59,172 nt of DNA, taken from assembly GCA_947488485.1 (NCBI GenBank), contig CANKZO010000002.1:1-59172 (forward strand), given 5' to 3'. Every line of letters starts with the position of its first letter. The first letter of the stretch is position 1. Source of the DNA: Opitutia bacterium (GTDB taxonomy: Bacteria > Verrucomicrobiota > Verrucomicrobiae > Opitutales > UBA953). The position numbers and the translations under genes are program-made. Positions 45,420 to 52,359 of the stretch are shown here, piece by piece. Below the pieces are notes generated by a model, which saw only the letters and a program-made list of their open reading frames with translations, had not been told where the DNA came from and did not search any database.

Positions 45420-45436
45420 GGGGATAGATGCCGGTT

Positions 45437-45581
45437 CAGGTGACGGGTGACAGCCACCAGGGCATCGGCCCCTCAGGAGTCGGCCTTTCAGCTGTCGGCC
45501 ATCGGCTTCGGGTTCCCGTTGCTGGCTCCCGAACGGCCGGATCCTGAACTGCTGGTCTCCGTGGCCGTCACCCGGCACCTG
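45437..45581. repeat. 145-bp element with 21-bp terminal inverted repeats
   Basis: The arms 45437-45457 and 45561-45581 are reverse complements at 19 of 21 positions. The interior has further short inverted segments, for example TTCGGG/CCCGAA. No transposase and no target duplication are visible. It could be a small non-autonomous element or a structured RNA. Confidence 0.5.
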
Positions 45582-45596
45582 ATAATATGCCCCCCG

Positions 45597-45628
45597 GCCA
45601 ATCATCCGGTCTCCGGTTTCCCTTTGAT
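45597..45628. repeat. 32-bp unit shared with 54076-54107
   Basis: The 32 bases from GCCAATCATCC to CCCTTTGAT are identical at both sites. Here the unit is also bounded by CCAATCA (45598-45604) and TGATTGG (45625-45631), a perfect 7-bp inverted pair. Confidence 0.75.
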
Positions 45629-45700
45629 TGGCGGCCCCTACCCGTGCTGGGAATAACTCCGGCTTCCCTCGGTCGGACGCTTGGAGTCTCTTGGTGGCCT

Positions 45701-46138
45701 ATGGCCAAGGTAGACATCGATATCGTCCAGAAAATCCTGAAGGAAAGCGGAGTCGACGTGCGCGTGGCCGCCGAGATCCTGAACCAGATCCGCGATGCCG
45801 TGGCCGAAGAGGCCGTGGAGCGCGAGAAGCCGGCCAAGAAGCAGATGCTCGTCCTGGTCAGCGAACCCGAGGAAGGCCTGCCCAAGGACCTGACCGGCTG
45901 GGTCGTCCAGCTGCTCGAGGACGACGACCCCAAGGAGGTCTCCGCCAAGATCGTCGAGGTCGCCAAGGCCTTCAACGAATCGCCCAAGGGGCAGCGCGTG
46001 CCCGTCGAGTCGTTCGGCGACGCCGTGCAGAGCATCTCCGGCAAACTTTTCAAGGAGAGCGATCTCTGGATCAAGACGCGTGAGCCGGTCCGCATCATCC
46101 CGGTGAAGAATTCCATCGGTCGTCGTCGTCGCGACTGA
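45701..46138 (+). CDS. Small charged protein of unknown function
   Basis: 145 residues from the ATG at 45701 (MAKVDIDIVQKILKESGVDV). It is mixed alpha/beta, acidic in the middle (VVQLLEDDDPKEVSAKIVEV) and basic at the end (KNSIGRRRRD), with no signal or membrane segment. I do not recognise a family. The even codon use and regular charge pattern support a real cytoplasmic protein. An in-frame extension back to 45587 passes through the repeat spacer and is rejected. The TTGGTGGCCT just upstream of the ATG could serve as a weak ribosome-binding site. Confidence 0.65.
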   Translation: MAKVDIDIVQKILKESGVDVRVAAEILNQIRDAVAEEAVEREKPAKKQMLVLVSEPEEGLPKDLTGWVVQLLEDDDPKEVSAKIVEVAKAFNESPKGQRVPVESFGDAVQSISGKLFKESDLWIKTREPVRIIPVKNSIGRRRRD

Positions 46139-46271
46139 ACTTCGGTTCGGTCACGAGGCGCGCCCGGAAGAAGGTTCGGCAAAAAGCGAATTTAGAGGGC
46201 ATTTTTACCCGATTTAGGGAGGTTGATTGCTCTCGCCTAGACGGCCTGCGCCCCTACTTTTCAGACCATCC

Positions 46272-47459
46272 ATGAAGTTCAAAAACTTCCCTATCTACCG
46301 CATCGAATGGGTGACCTCCACCTTTCTGATCGGGACAGCCCTCCTCTCGCTGACCGTGGTCCCCTGGTTCCTCTGGACCCAGTTCAACCTCCCGGCTGAG
46401 GCCGCCAACAAGGTCCACGGCTGGGGCTTCATCTGGGCCATGTTCGTGTTCTACTACTACGCGACCGGGTTCGGCATCACCCTGGGCTACCACCGCCTGT
46501 TTTCGCATATCTCCTTCAAGGCCAAGTGGCCGGTGAAGCTCTTCGTCCTCCTGTTCGGCGCCGCTTCTTTCGAGAATTCGGCCCTGGATTGGTCCGCCGA
46601 CCACCGTATCCACCACAAGCACGTGGATGAAGACGAGGATCCGTACGATATCTCCAAGGGCTTCTTCTACGCCCACATCGGCTGGCTCCTCTTCCGCCTC
46701 AAGCCGAAGCCGCCCGTCACCAACGTCAAGGACCTCGAAGCCGACCCCCTCGTCATGTGGCAGCACCGCTACGTCCAGTGGATCGGCGCCTTCGTGGGCT
46801 TCGTGATGCCGGCCGCCCTCGGTTATGGCTACGCCTCCTTCATGGGCTACGCCAACCCGGGCATGACCGCCTTGGCCGGCTTCCTCATCGCCGGCCTGCT
46901 CCGCACGGTCGTCGTCCAGCAGGGCACCTTCTGCATCAACTCGCTCTGCCACATGATAGGCCGTCGCCCGTATTCGACCGACCATAGCGCCCGCGACAGC
47001 GGCGTCGTCGCTCTCCTGACCTTCGGCGAGGGCTACCATAACTATCACCACGAGTTCCAGCACGACTACCGTAACGGCGTGAAGCCCTGGCAGTTCGACC
47101 CGACCAAGTGGATCATCTGGACGCTTTCCAAGGTCGGCCTGACCCAGGACCTGCGCCGCGTGCCGGATTCCCGCATCATGGCCGCTGAGCTCAAGGAGCA
47201 GAGCCGCACCCTCGGTCGCGACATCGATTCCCTCGCCGCCCGCCTCGATCTCCGCACCCGCGAACTCAAGGCCAAGACCATCACCGCGGCCCACGAGCTC
47301 GCCAAGGAACTCGCCCTCCGCGCCGAAGTGCTCAAGGAAGCCGCCGCCACCAAGGCGGAGGTCGCCCAGGAAACGATGGTGGAACTGCGTGGCCTGCTCA
47401 ATCAGGCGGCTTCGCATCTCGAAGCGCTGCGCCGGGCTGGCGCTGGTTCGGCCGCCTAA
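46272..47459 (+). CDS. Acyl-CoA/acyl-lipid delta-9-type desaturase with long C-terminal helix
   Basis: 395 residues from the ATG at 46272. Four or more membrane helices and the three His boxes of membrane fatty-acid desaturases are present: HRLFSH (about 76-81), HRIHHKH (about 115-121) and HNYHHEF (about 257-263). Family context residues GAASFENSALDWSADHRIHH and FCINSLCHMIGRRPYSTDHS match delta-9 desaturases. After the core, about 85 residues (310-395) are Ala, Glu, Lys and Leu-rich with heptad-like spacing, an unusual tail for this family. It introduces cis double bonds into acyl chains. It starts a region of lipid-modifying genes. Confidence 0.9.
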   Translation: MKFKNFPIYRIEWVTSTFLIGTALLSLTVVPWFLWTQFNLPAEAANKVHGWGFIWAMFVFYYYATGFGITLGYHRLFSHISFKAKWPVKLFVLLFGAASFENSALDWSADHRIHHKHVDEDEDPYDISKGFFYAHIGWLLFRLKPKPPVTNVKDLEADPLVMWQHRYVQWIGAFVGFVMPAALGYGYASFMGYANPGMTALAGFLIAGLLRTVVVQQGTFCINSLCHMIGRRPYSTDHSARDSGVVALLTFGEGYHNYHHEFQHDYRNGVKPWQFDPTKWIIWTLSKVGLTQDLRRVPDSRIMAAELKEQSRTLGRDIDSLAARLDLRTRELKAKTITAAHELAKELALRAEVLKEAAATKAEVAQETMVELRGLLNQAASHLEALRRAGAGSAA

Positions 47460-47471
47460 GGCCTCCGCGGA

Positions 47472-47933
47472 TCAGATCCGCAGCGTGCGCATCAGTTCGA
47501 GGACCTGCTCCTCGATCTGAGGCAGCGCTTGGTCCGGATGCGCGAAGTCGATGTCGTGCACCGACCAGTATTCGATCCGGTCCGCCCATTCGGGGTGAGC
47601 CTGGAGCATCATCGCGTGGTGCTCGTCCTTCTTCAGGGCGATGGTCCGGTGGGCTCGCTCCAGGTCTTCCCGGCGGAGCTGGGTCGGCGCCGCGCCCGTC
47701 AGTTCCAGGGGGATGCCCAGTTCCCGAAGGCGGCGTTCGGTATCCCGGGACAGCAGGGTCGGCTCGTCGGCCACCAAGGAGGTCAACAGCCCGCGCGAAA
47801 AGGCCCGGGCCGGGTGGCCTGCCCGGGTCGCATGCCAGTTGAACAGGGCCTCGGCATGGCGGCTGCGGTAGAAATTACCCGTGCAGACGAACAGGGTGAG
47901 GGGGCCAGAATCTGCGCTTGTGCGTTGGGCCAT
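47472..47933 (-). CDS. Low-molecular-weight protein-tyrosine-phosphatase-like protein
   Basis: 153 residues. The P-loop CTGNFYRS fits CX5R(S) near residues 17-24 and is followed by RHAEALFNWHATRAG. The general-acid loop is probably VHDIDFAHPDQAL near 125-137. The overall size fits LMW-PTP/arsenate reductase proteins. It differs from canonical LMW-PTP (GNICRSP) by Phe-Tyr in the loop, so substrate choice is uncertain. It converges with the desaturase gene; GCGGATC/GATCCGC overlaps the two 3' ends. Confidence 0.75.
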   Translation of the reverse strand: MAQRTSADSGPLTLFVCTGNFYRSRHAEALFNWHATRAGHPARAFSRGLLTSLVADEPTLLSRDTERRLRELGIPLELTGAAPTQLRREDLERAHRTIALKKDEHHAMMLQAHPEWADRIEYWSVHDIDFAHPDQALPQIEEQVLELMRTLRI

Positions 47934-47968
47934 GCTAGGTAGAGTCCCCGCAACCTAACCTCACTGCC

Positions 47969-48205
47969 ATGGTACGCAATCTGTTCGTTCTCTCCCTCCT
48001 TTCCGCCGTCCTCGTTGGTTGCATGGGTCCTGAAAAGGGTCCGTCCCCGGTCACCGATGGTGCCGGCGATGCCAACCTCGTCCCGACCACTGGTCTGACC
48101 CCGGTGATCTCTCCGGTCGTCGAGCCCGCTCCGGCCCCGGCCGCGAAGAAAGCCCCGACGAAGTCGAAGGGCAAGCTGCCCCTCAACAGCAACAGCAGCA
48201 AGTAA
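47969..48205 (+). CDS. Small Pro-rich lipoprotein
   Basis: 78 residues. MVRNLFVLSLLSAVLVGC carries lipobox LVGC, followed by a Pro, Ala, Val and Lys-rich disordered tail ending in Ser/Asn. No family is recognised. The leader is 35 nt from the divergent phosphatase-like gene. It is probably a membrane-anchored periplasmic peptide, similar in size to the lipoprotein at 10965-11195 but not clearly homologous. Confidence 0.6.
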   Translation: MVRNLFVLSLLSAVLVGCMGPEKGPSPVTDGAGDANLVPTTGLTPVISPVVEPAPAPAAKKAPTKSKGKLPLNSNSSK

Positions 48206-48215
48206 GCCGCGAGGC

Positions 48216-49145
48216 TTACATCAACGACACCTCGGTGACGAAGGTGTCGACCTGACCGGGCTCCGCAAAACGGAGCCCGTTCTTATGTTCGGGGCTGTTG
48301 GGCGGTCCCATCCACGGCTCGACGCAGTAATACGGCGCTTCCGGATCGGGCGTCCAGGTGACCACGCTCGCCCACGCGCCCGGGATCGCTTCTTCGCCGA
48401 CCTTGATCGAGATGTCCTCTTCGCCGGACTTCGGACCGAAGCTCAGCGTGGCCGACTTGAGGTTCGTGAAGATGCAGTCGGACAGGTGCGGGCTGTCGAA
48501 GCCGATGGCGTCCTGGCCTTTCAGTTCGGCGAACGGCACCAGCTTCCCGTCGGCGGCGTGGCGCCACTGCTTCTTCGACGGGATCTTCACGACGTAGTCG
48601 CGACGGCTCAGGCCGGCGTGCCACGGGAGCGTGAAGTAGAAGTGGTGACCGGCGCACCACGGCAGCGGCTGGGCGTCGCGGTTCTCGAATTCGAAGGTGA
48701 TGCGCAGGAACAGCTCGAGGAAGTCGAAGCGGATCCGGAAGTCGTAGGCGAAGGGATAGCAGTTCCGGCCACGTTCGTCCTGGATCATCCGGACCACCGC
48801 GTGCTTGGGGCCGCTCTCGACGATCTCGAAGGCGGAATCGCGGGCGAAACCATGCTGCGGCATCGGGCGTTTGACCCCGTCGGCGGCCTTCCAGGCGAAC
48901 TTCTCGCCGTCGGCGTAGTTGCGCCCCATGAACGGGAAGAGGATCGGGTTACCGCCGCGGACCGGGCCGATCTTATCGAGGTCCATCGGCGCGCCTTCGG
49001 GCCAGAAGAGGATCTCGCGGTGGCCCGAGGGGACGTCGAGCTTCCAGCGCAGCAGGCGGGCGCCGCGGGTCAGGCAGGTCTCGTAGGTCGACGCGCCGAC
49101 CTTCCATCGTTCCATCGGCACGCCGTTCTCTTCGTAGCTCTGCAT
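48216..49145 (-). CDS. Aldose 1-epimerase-like protein
   Basis: 309 residues from the ATG at 49143-49145. The galactose-mutarotase fold is suggested by YETCLTRGARLLRWKLDVPS, GGNPILFPFMGRNYADGEKF, MPQHGFARDSAFEIVES (His of the catalytic pair), FLELFLRITFEFENRDAQPL and PWCAGHHFYFTLPWH (second His). YYCVEPWMGPPNSPEHKNGL near the C-terminus holds the catalytic-region Glu (VEPW). Members include galactose mutarotase and glucose-6-phosphate 1-epimerase (YeaD). The true sugar is not clear. Confidence 0.85.
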   Translation of the reverse strand: MQSYEENGVPMERWKVGASTYETCLTRGARLLRWKLDVPSGHREILFWPEGAPMDLDKIGPVRGGNPILFPFMGRNYADGEKFAWKAADGVKRPMPQHGFARDSAFEIVESGPKHAVVRMIQDERGRNCYPFAYDFRIRFDFLELFLRITFEFENRDAQPLPWCAGHHFYFTLPWHAGLSRRDYVVKIPSKKQWRHAADGKLVPFAELKGQDAIGFDSPHLSDCIFTNLKSATLSFGPKSGEEDISIKVGEEAIPGAWASVVTWTPDPEAPYYCVEPWMGPPNSPEHKNGLRFAEPGQVDTFVTEVSLM

Positions 49146-49188
49146 GACGCCGAGCAAACGCGGACCGCGGCCGGTGGCAAACGCGGAC

Positions 49189-50229
49189 TTAGCCCGCGCG
49201 CTTGGCGAAGCGGTAATGGCAGACCATCCACTCCGTGCCGCCCTGGTAGTTCCAGAGTTCGGCGCAGGCCATGAAGAAGACGCGCCAGTTGGCGAGCCAG
49301 GCCTTCGCCCGGTCCGGGCCGTAGGTCTGCGCGAAGATCCGGAGGATCTCCTCGCGGTGGCGGTCGGTGTTCTCGAGCCAGTGCTCGGAGGTCTGGCCGT
49401 AGTGGCGGCCTTCGACCTCCCACTGAGCCTCGAGCTTCAGGTCGGCCTGGAAGCGGCTCGCGAGGCAGTTCGACGGCATGATGCCGCCGGTGAAGAAATG
49501 CCGCGACATCCAGTCGGTGGCGTCCTTGGCGGCGAAGTGGTAGGCGACGTCCTTGTGGGTGAAGACGTGGAAGAAGAGCTTGCCGCCCGGCTTGAGCCAG
49601 CCGGCGATGCGGCGCATGAGTTCGGCCCAGTTCTTCATGTGCTCGAACATCTCGACGGAGACCACGCGGTCATAGCGCGAGGCCTCGGCGGCGAAGACGT
49701 TCATGTCGCAGGTGATGATGCGGACGTTCTTGAAGCCGCGCTTGGCGCACTCGCCTTCGATATGGGCGCGCTGGGAGGCGGAGTTCGAGACGCCGGTGAT
49801 GTGGGCGTTGGGATATTTCTCCGCCATCCAGAGCGTGAGCGAGCCCCAGCCGCAGCCGAGCTCGAGGATCTCGAGCCCGTCCTGCAATTCCGCGCGCGCG
49901 CAGGTGCGCGTGAGCATGGTCTCTTCGGCCTGGCCGATGGTCTCGGTGCCGGTCTCGTAGTAGCAGGAGGAATATTTCAGGCGCGGCCCGAGGCAGAGCT
50001 TATAGAACTCGGCGGGCACTTCGTAGTGCTGGTCGTTCGCGGCCTTGGTCTCGATCGCGACGGGGAGGGTGCGGAGCTCGGCAGCGAAGGCGTCGACCTT
50101 GGCGAAACGTTCGGCGGCGGAGTCGGGACGCTCGTCGACGAGGCGCTGCTTGAGCAGACGACGGATACCCCAGCGGATCGCGCCGTCGGGCAGGACGTCT
50201 TTTTCGATGAGCTTATCGAGCAGCGGCAT
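49189..50229 (-). CDS. SAM-dependent methyltransferase of the CFA synthase/coclaurine N-methyltransferase-like group
   Basis: 346 residues. The SAM site is ILELGCGWGS (121-130), then VSVEMFEHMKNW, DWMSRHFFTGGIMPS and the C-terminal WRVFFMACAELWNYQGGTEW. These latter blocks resemble the bacterial relatives of plant coclaurine N-methyltransferase more than classic CFA synthase. The N-terminal domain is shorter than in CFA synthase. It is the last gene of a leftward run DUF1475-DUF2062-DUF1295-this gene, so a lipid (fatty-acyl) substrate is more likely than an alkaloid. Confidence 0.82.
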   Translation of the reverse strand: MPLLDKLIEKDVLPDGAIRWGIRRLLKQRLVDERPDSAAERFAKVDAFAAELRTLPVAIETKAANDQHYEVPAEFYKLCLGPRLKYSSCYYETGTETIGQAEETMLTRTCARAELQDGLEILELGCGWGSLTLWMAEKYPNAHITGVSNSASQRAHIEGECAKRGFKNVRIITCDMNVFAAEASRYDRVVSVEMFEHMKNWAELMRRIAGWLKPGGKLFFHVFTHKDVAYHFAAKDATDWMSRHFFTGGIMPSNCLASRFQADLKLEAQWEVEGRHYGQTSEHWLENTDRHREEILRIFAQTYGPDRAKAWLANWRVFFMACAELWNYQGGTEWMVCHYRFAKRAG

Positions 50230-50282
50230 GGGGGGAAATTGTACGCCGCCCCCGCCGCTGGCAATCCGTCGCCTCGGAAAAA

Positions 50283-51098
50283 TCAGCCGCGCGGCGGCCG
50301 CGGCCAGAAGGCCGGCACGCGCCGCTGGTAGTCGGCGTAGGCCGGGCCCTTAGAGGCGAGGAGGTGCTGCTCGGTCAGGGGTACCCCGGTCACGCGGGTG
50401 AGGAAGTAGTAGATGACGCCGACGCAGAGCAGGCCGGGAATGCCCCGGTAGGCGCTGTTATAGCTCATCAGGAAGAAACCGACCCAGACCAGCCATTCGC
50501 CGAAGTAGTTGGGGTGGCGGCTCCAGGCCCACAGGCCGCGCTCGCAGACCTGGCCCTTGTTGGCGGGGTCCTTCTTGAAGGCCGCCAGCTGGGCGTCGGC
50601 GACGCCCTCGATGAGCAGGGCGAGGCCGACCACGCCGAGGCCGACCCAGTGGATGGTCTGGGCCGGACCGCTGGACCCCGTGGGATTGGAGGAGAGCAAC
50701 GGCAGGCAGAGGACCGTCAGCACGACGGCCTGGATGAAATAGAAATAGACCATCTGCGCCGGCATGCGCTCGCCGTGTTCGGCGCGCATCTTGAGGTAGC
50801 GCCCGTCTTCCTGTCCGAGGTGCCCGAGCACGCGTACGGCGAGGTGGGTCCCGAGGCGCAGGCTCCAGAGGACCGTCGCTCCGGCCATGAGCAGGCCTTG
50901 TCCGCCGAGGTGAAGGTGGACGAAGAAGTGCGTGATGAGGATCTGCAGGCCGACGAGCGCGAAGCCGTAGGACCAGGCGACATCCACGATCGACCAGTTG
51001 TCGATTTTCTTGGCGACGAGCCAGCAGAGCGCGAAGAAGACGCAGGCTTCGCCGAGGAGGATCAGGAATTCGAAACCAAGTTCGTAGGGAGGGTTCAT
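50283..51098 (-). CDS. DUF1295 (steroid 5-alpha-reductase-like) membrane protein
   Basis: 271 residues with about seven membrane helices (FLILLGEACVFFALCWLVAK, TIHWVGLGVVGLALLIEGVA and others). The C-terminal motif WSRHPNYFGEWLVWVGFFLM (about 203-222) is the NADPH/methyltransferase-like signature of the ICMT/steroid-reductase superfamily. The family includes enzymes that reduce or modify lipid double bonds. The ATG overlaps the DUF2062 gene stop by 4 nt. It lies with CFA-type methyltransferases here, as in other bacteria. Confidence 0.88.
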   Translation of the reverse strand: MNPPYELGFEFLILLGEACVFFALCWLVAKKIDNWSIVDVAWSYGFALVGLQILITHFFVHLHLGGQGLLMAGATVLWSLRLGTHLAVRVLGHLGQEDGRYLKMRAEHGERMPAQMVYFYFIQAVVLTVLCLPLLSSNPTGSSGPAQTIHWVGLGVVGLALLIEGVADAQLAAFKKDPANKGQVCERGLWAWSRHPNYFGEWLVWVGFFLMSYNSAYRGIPGLLCVGVIYYFLTRVTGVPLTEQHLLASKGPAYADYQRRVPAFWPRPPRG

Positions 51099-51574
51099 GC
51101 GGAAGCGGGAGAAGGGACGAAGCGACGGAATAGCCGACGCAGGATCAGGTGGAGCAGCCAGCAGGCGAGCGGGACGGTCAGCACCCAGCCGATGAGCCCA
51201 TGCAGGCCGGTCAGCCAGAACTTCTCCATGAAATCAGGGATGGACCGGTTGAACTCTTCGATGATCGCGCTCGGCTTGAGCGAGAAGTGGCGGGCGCCCA
51301 GGATCGTCTCGCCGATCCGGACGTAGGGCACGATGAGCAGGAGCTGCAGGGGGAAGGCGGCATGGTTGACGACCTGCATCACCACATGGTTGAGCCGGAA
51401 GACGCGCCCGGCGATCAGGCAGCCGAGGGTGGTCGTCCCGATGAAGGGATTGATCGCGATGGCGAGGCTGACCGTGACGGCGGCCGACACGGCTTCCGGC
51501 GTGGCGCCTTGGCGCAACTCCGCCAGGAGCGGGTCGCGCACCTTGCGTCGTAGCCAGTCGCCGACCCTTCCCAT
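51095..51574 (-). CDS. DUF2062 membrane protein
   Basis: 159 residues. The N-terminal amphipathic part RVGDWLRRKVRDPLLAELRQ precedes GATPEAVSAAVTVSLAIAIN and PFIGTTTLGCLIAGRVFRLN, the DUF2062 core, with helices near 40-60, 70-90 and 125-147. The function of the family is unknown; it often lies near glycosyl- or lipid-modifying genes. The start codon abuts the DUF1475-like stop (51574/51575). Confidence 0.8.
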   Translation of the reverse strand: MGRVGDWLRRKVRDPLLAELRQGATPEAVSAAVTVSLAIAINPFIGTTTLGCLIAGRVFRLNHVVMQVVNHAAFPLQLLLIVPYVRIGETILGARHFSLKPSAIIEEFNRSIPDFMEKFWLTGLHGLIGWVLTVPLACWLLHLILRRLFRRFVPSPASA

Positions 51575-51958
51575 TTAGGCCGCCTTACGGGTGAAGAAGA
51601 CCTTGCCGAGGTCGGTCTCGTCGCCGGACTGCTTCAGGCAGAGGAGGGCGTAGGCGGCGATGGCGAAGTTGCCGAGGAGCAGCAAAGCGACCAGCCAGCC
51701 GAGGCGGGCGGCAACGGTGCGTTCGCGCCAGGCGGTGTAGAGCCAGAAAGCGAGGAAGCCGAAGTAGGCGTCGAACATCGTGGCGAGGCCCCACGGTTCG
51801 GAGCAGACGGTGACGTAGCCGTCGAGCACGTGGAGTCCTTTGCCTGCGTATTCCGGCAGCGAGGTCATCGATGGAGTGACGCAGGCATACCACGACACCC
51901 AGGTCATGGCGACGAGCACGAGGATGAAGTAGAGGGCGATGGCGCGACGGGAGGTCAT
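51575..51958 (-). CDS. Membrane protein of the DUF1475 type
   Basis: 127 residues with three predicted helices: AIALYFILVLVAMTWVSWYA, GLATMFDAYFGFLAFWLYTA and LGWLVALLLLGNFAIAAYAL. The phrase WGLATMFDAYFGFLAFWLYT is the conserved core of DUF1475 proteins, which often accompany DUF1295 and CFA-type genes. It is the first gene of the four-gene leftward run. Its ATG is only 5 nt from a heptamer tandem array that may carry its promoter. Confidence 0.7.
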   Translation of the reverse strand: MTSRRAIALYFILVLVAMTWVSWYACVTPSMTSLPEYAGKGLHVLDGYVTVCSEPWGLATMFDAYFGFLAFWLYTAWRERTVAARLGWLVALLLLGNFAIAAYALLCLKQSGDETDLGKVFFTRKAA

Positions 51959-51963
51959 GATGC

Positions 51964-51991
51964 GAGTATGGAGTATAGAGTATGGAGTATC
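51964..51991. repeat. Four tandem GAGTATN heptamers before DUF1475
   Basis: Copies begin at 51964, 51971, 51978 and 51985 (seventh bases G, A, G, C). On the minus strand they read NATACTC and end 5 nt before the DUF1475 ATG, occupying the place of the ribosome-binding site. A TATACT -10-like hexamer is inside. Confidence 0.8.
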
Positions 51992-52055
51992 GGCGAGGGT
52001 CGGACTTGGTTTCAGAGTGGGGGTAAGGCGGAGGAAGGCAAACTGTGGAAGAGTG

Positions 52056-52103
52056 GAGGACTGAATTGAGGACAGCGTGGAGGGCTGAATGGAGGGCTGA
52101 CTG
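52056..52103 (-). repeat. Four tandem copies of the 12-bp unit
   Basis: Units begin at 52056, 52068, 52080 and 52092 with pattern G-A-G-G-R-C-T-G-A-A-T-N, the reverse complement of the array at 42111-42158. They end 17 nt from the GGTAGGG edge of the neighbouring palindrome cluster. Confidence 0.75.
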
Positions 52104-52120
52104 GAGCCATTTGGTTTCGA

Positions 52121-52262
52121 GGTAGGGTTGAGCGCCCTCGCTCAACCGCGGCTGACCAAGGGTGGTCAGCCCTACCGTCCGCCGCAGGGCGGACGAGGGT
52201 AGGGGCGAGGCTACGCCGCGCCCTCCCGTTCAGGCGGACGTGATGGTAATCACGTCCCTACC
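52121..52262. repeat. Run of five hairpin modules between GGTAGGG and CCTACC edges
   Basis: 52121-52176 is the inverted copy of the element at 43076-43132 (hairpins GGTTGAGCG and GCTGACCA). It is followed by hairpins GTCCGCC (52177-52194), GGGCGAGGC with one mismatch (52203-52223) and GGACGTGAT (52236-52257), the last ending in CTACC. It is the longest cluster of the family in the window. Confidence 0.8.
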
Positions 52263-52270
52263 TGGGGCAC

Positions 52271-52294
52271 AAAAAAGCCGCCCGGGTGGGCGGC
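52271..52294 (-). terminator. Terminator of the autotransporter gene
   Basis: GCCGCCC/GGGCGGC stem with GGGT loop. On the minus strand it is followed by TTTTTTG. It lies 66 nt after the gene's stop. It has the same core as the terminator at 32242-32270. Confidence 0.85.
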
Positions 52295-52321
52295 CTGTCT
52301 TGCTCCTTGTCCACGTGTCAA

Positions 52322-52358
52322 CTTGCCCACGTGTCCCCTCGCGACGCTCTGCGTCGCG
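52322..52358. repeat. 37-bp unit with CGCGACGC hairpin at a gene's 3' end
   Basis: Identical over 37 bases to 54121-54157. It ends in an 8-bp stem CGCGACGC/GCGTCGCG with TCT loop that abuts the stop codon of the autotransporter gene. A second CCACGTGTC lies 22 nt earlier. Confidence 0.85.
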
Positions 52359-52359
52359 T

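Larger units (their letters stand above)
45321..45700. other. 380-bp non-coding spacer filled with repeats
   Basis: Between the divergent trmB and 45701 genes. It holds a 7-bp tandem array, a 145-bp element with 21-bp terminal inverted repeats and a 32-bp unit shared with 54076-54107, listed separately. No coding sequence, tRNA or known RNA is recognised. Promoters for both genes must lie here, but no convincing hexamer pair was found. Confidence 0.6.
51959..52359. other. 401-bp non-coding spacer packed with repeats
   Basis: The spacer between DUF1475 and autotransporter genes, both leftward. In order it holds the GAGTATN array, the 12-bp array, a run of palindromes, the autotransporter terminator and the 37-bp hairpin unit, each listed separately. 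No coding sequence is supported. Confidence 0.65.

Noticed and set aside
47466..47481. Terminator GCGGATC/GATCCGC between desaturase and phosphatase-like genes
   Set aside because: The palindrome has a one-base centre and no T-run, so it is weak as a terminator.
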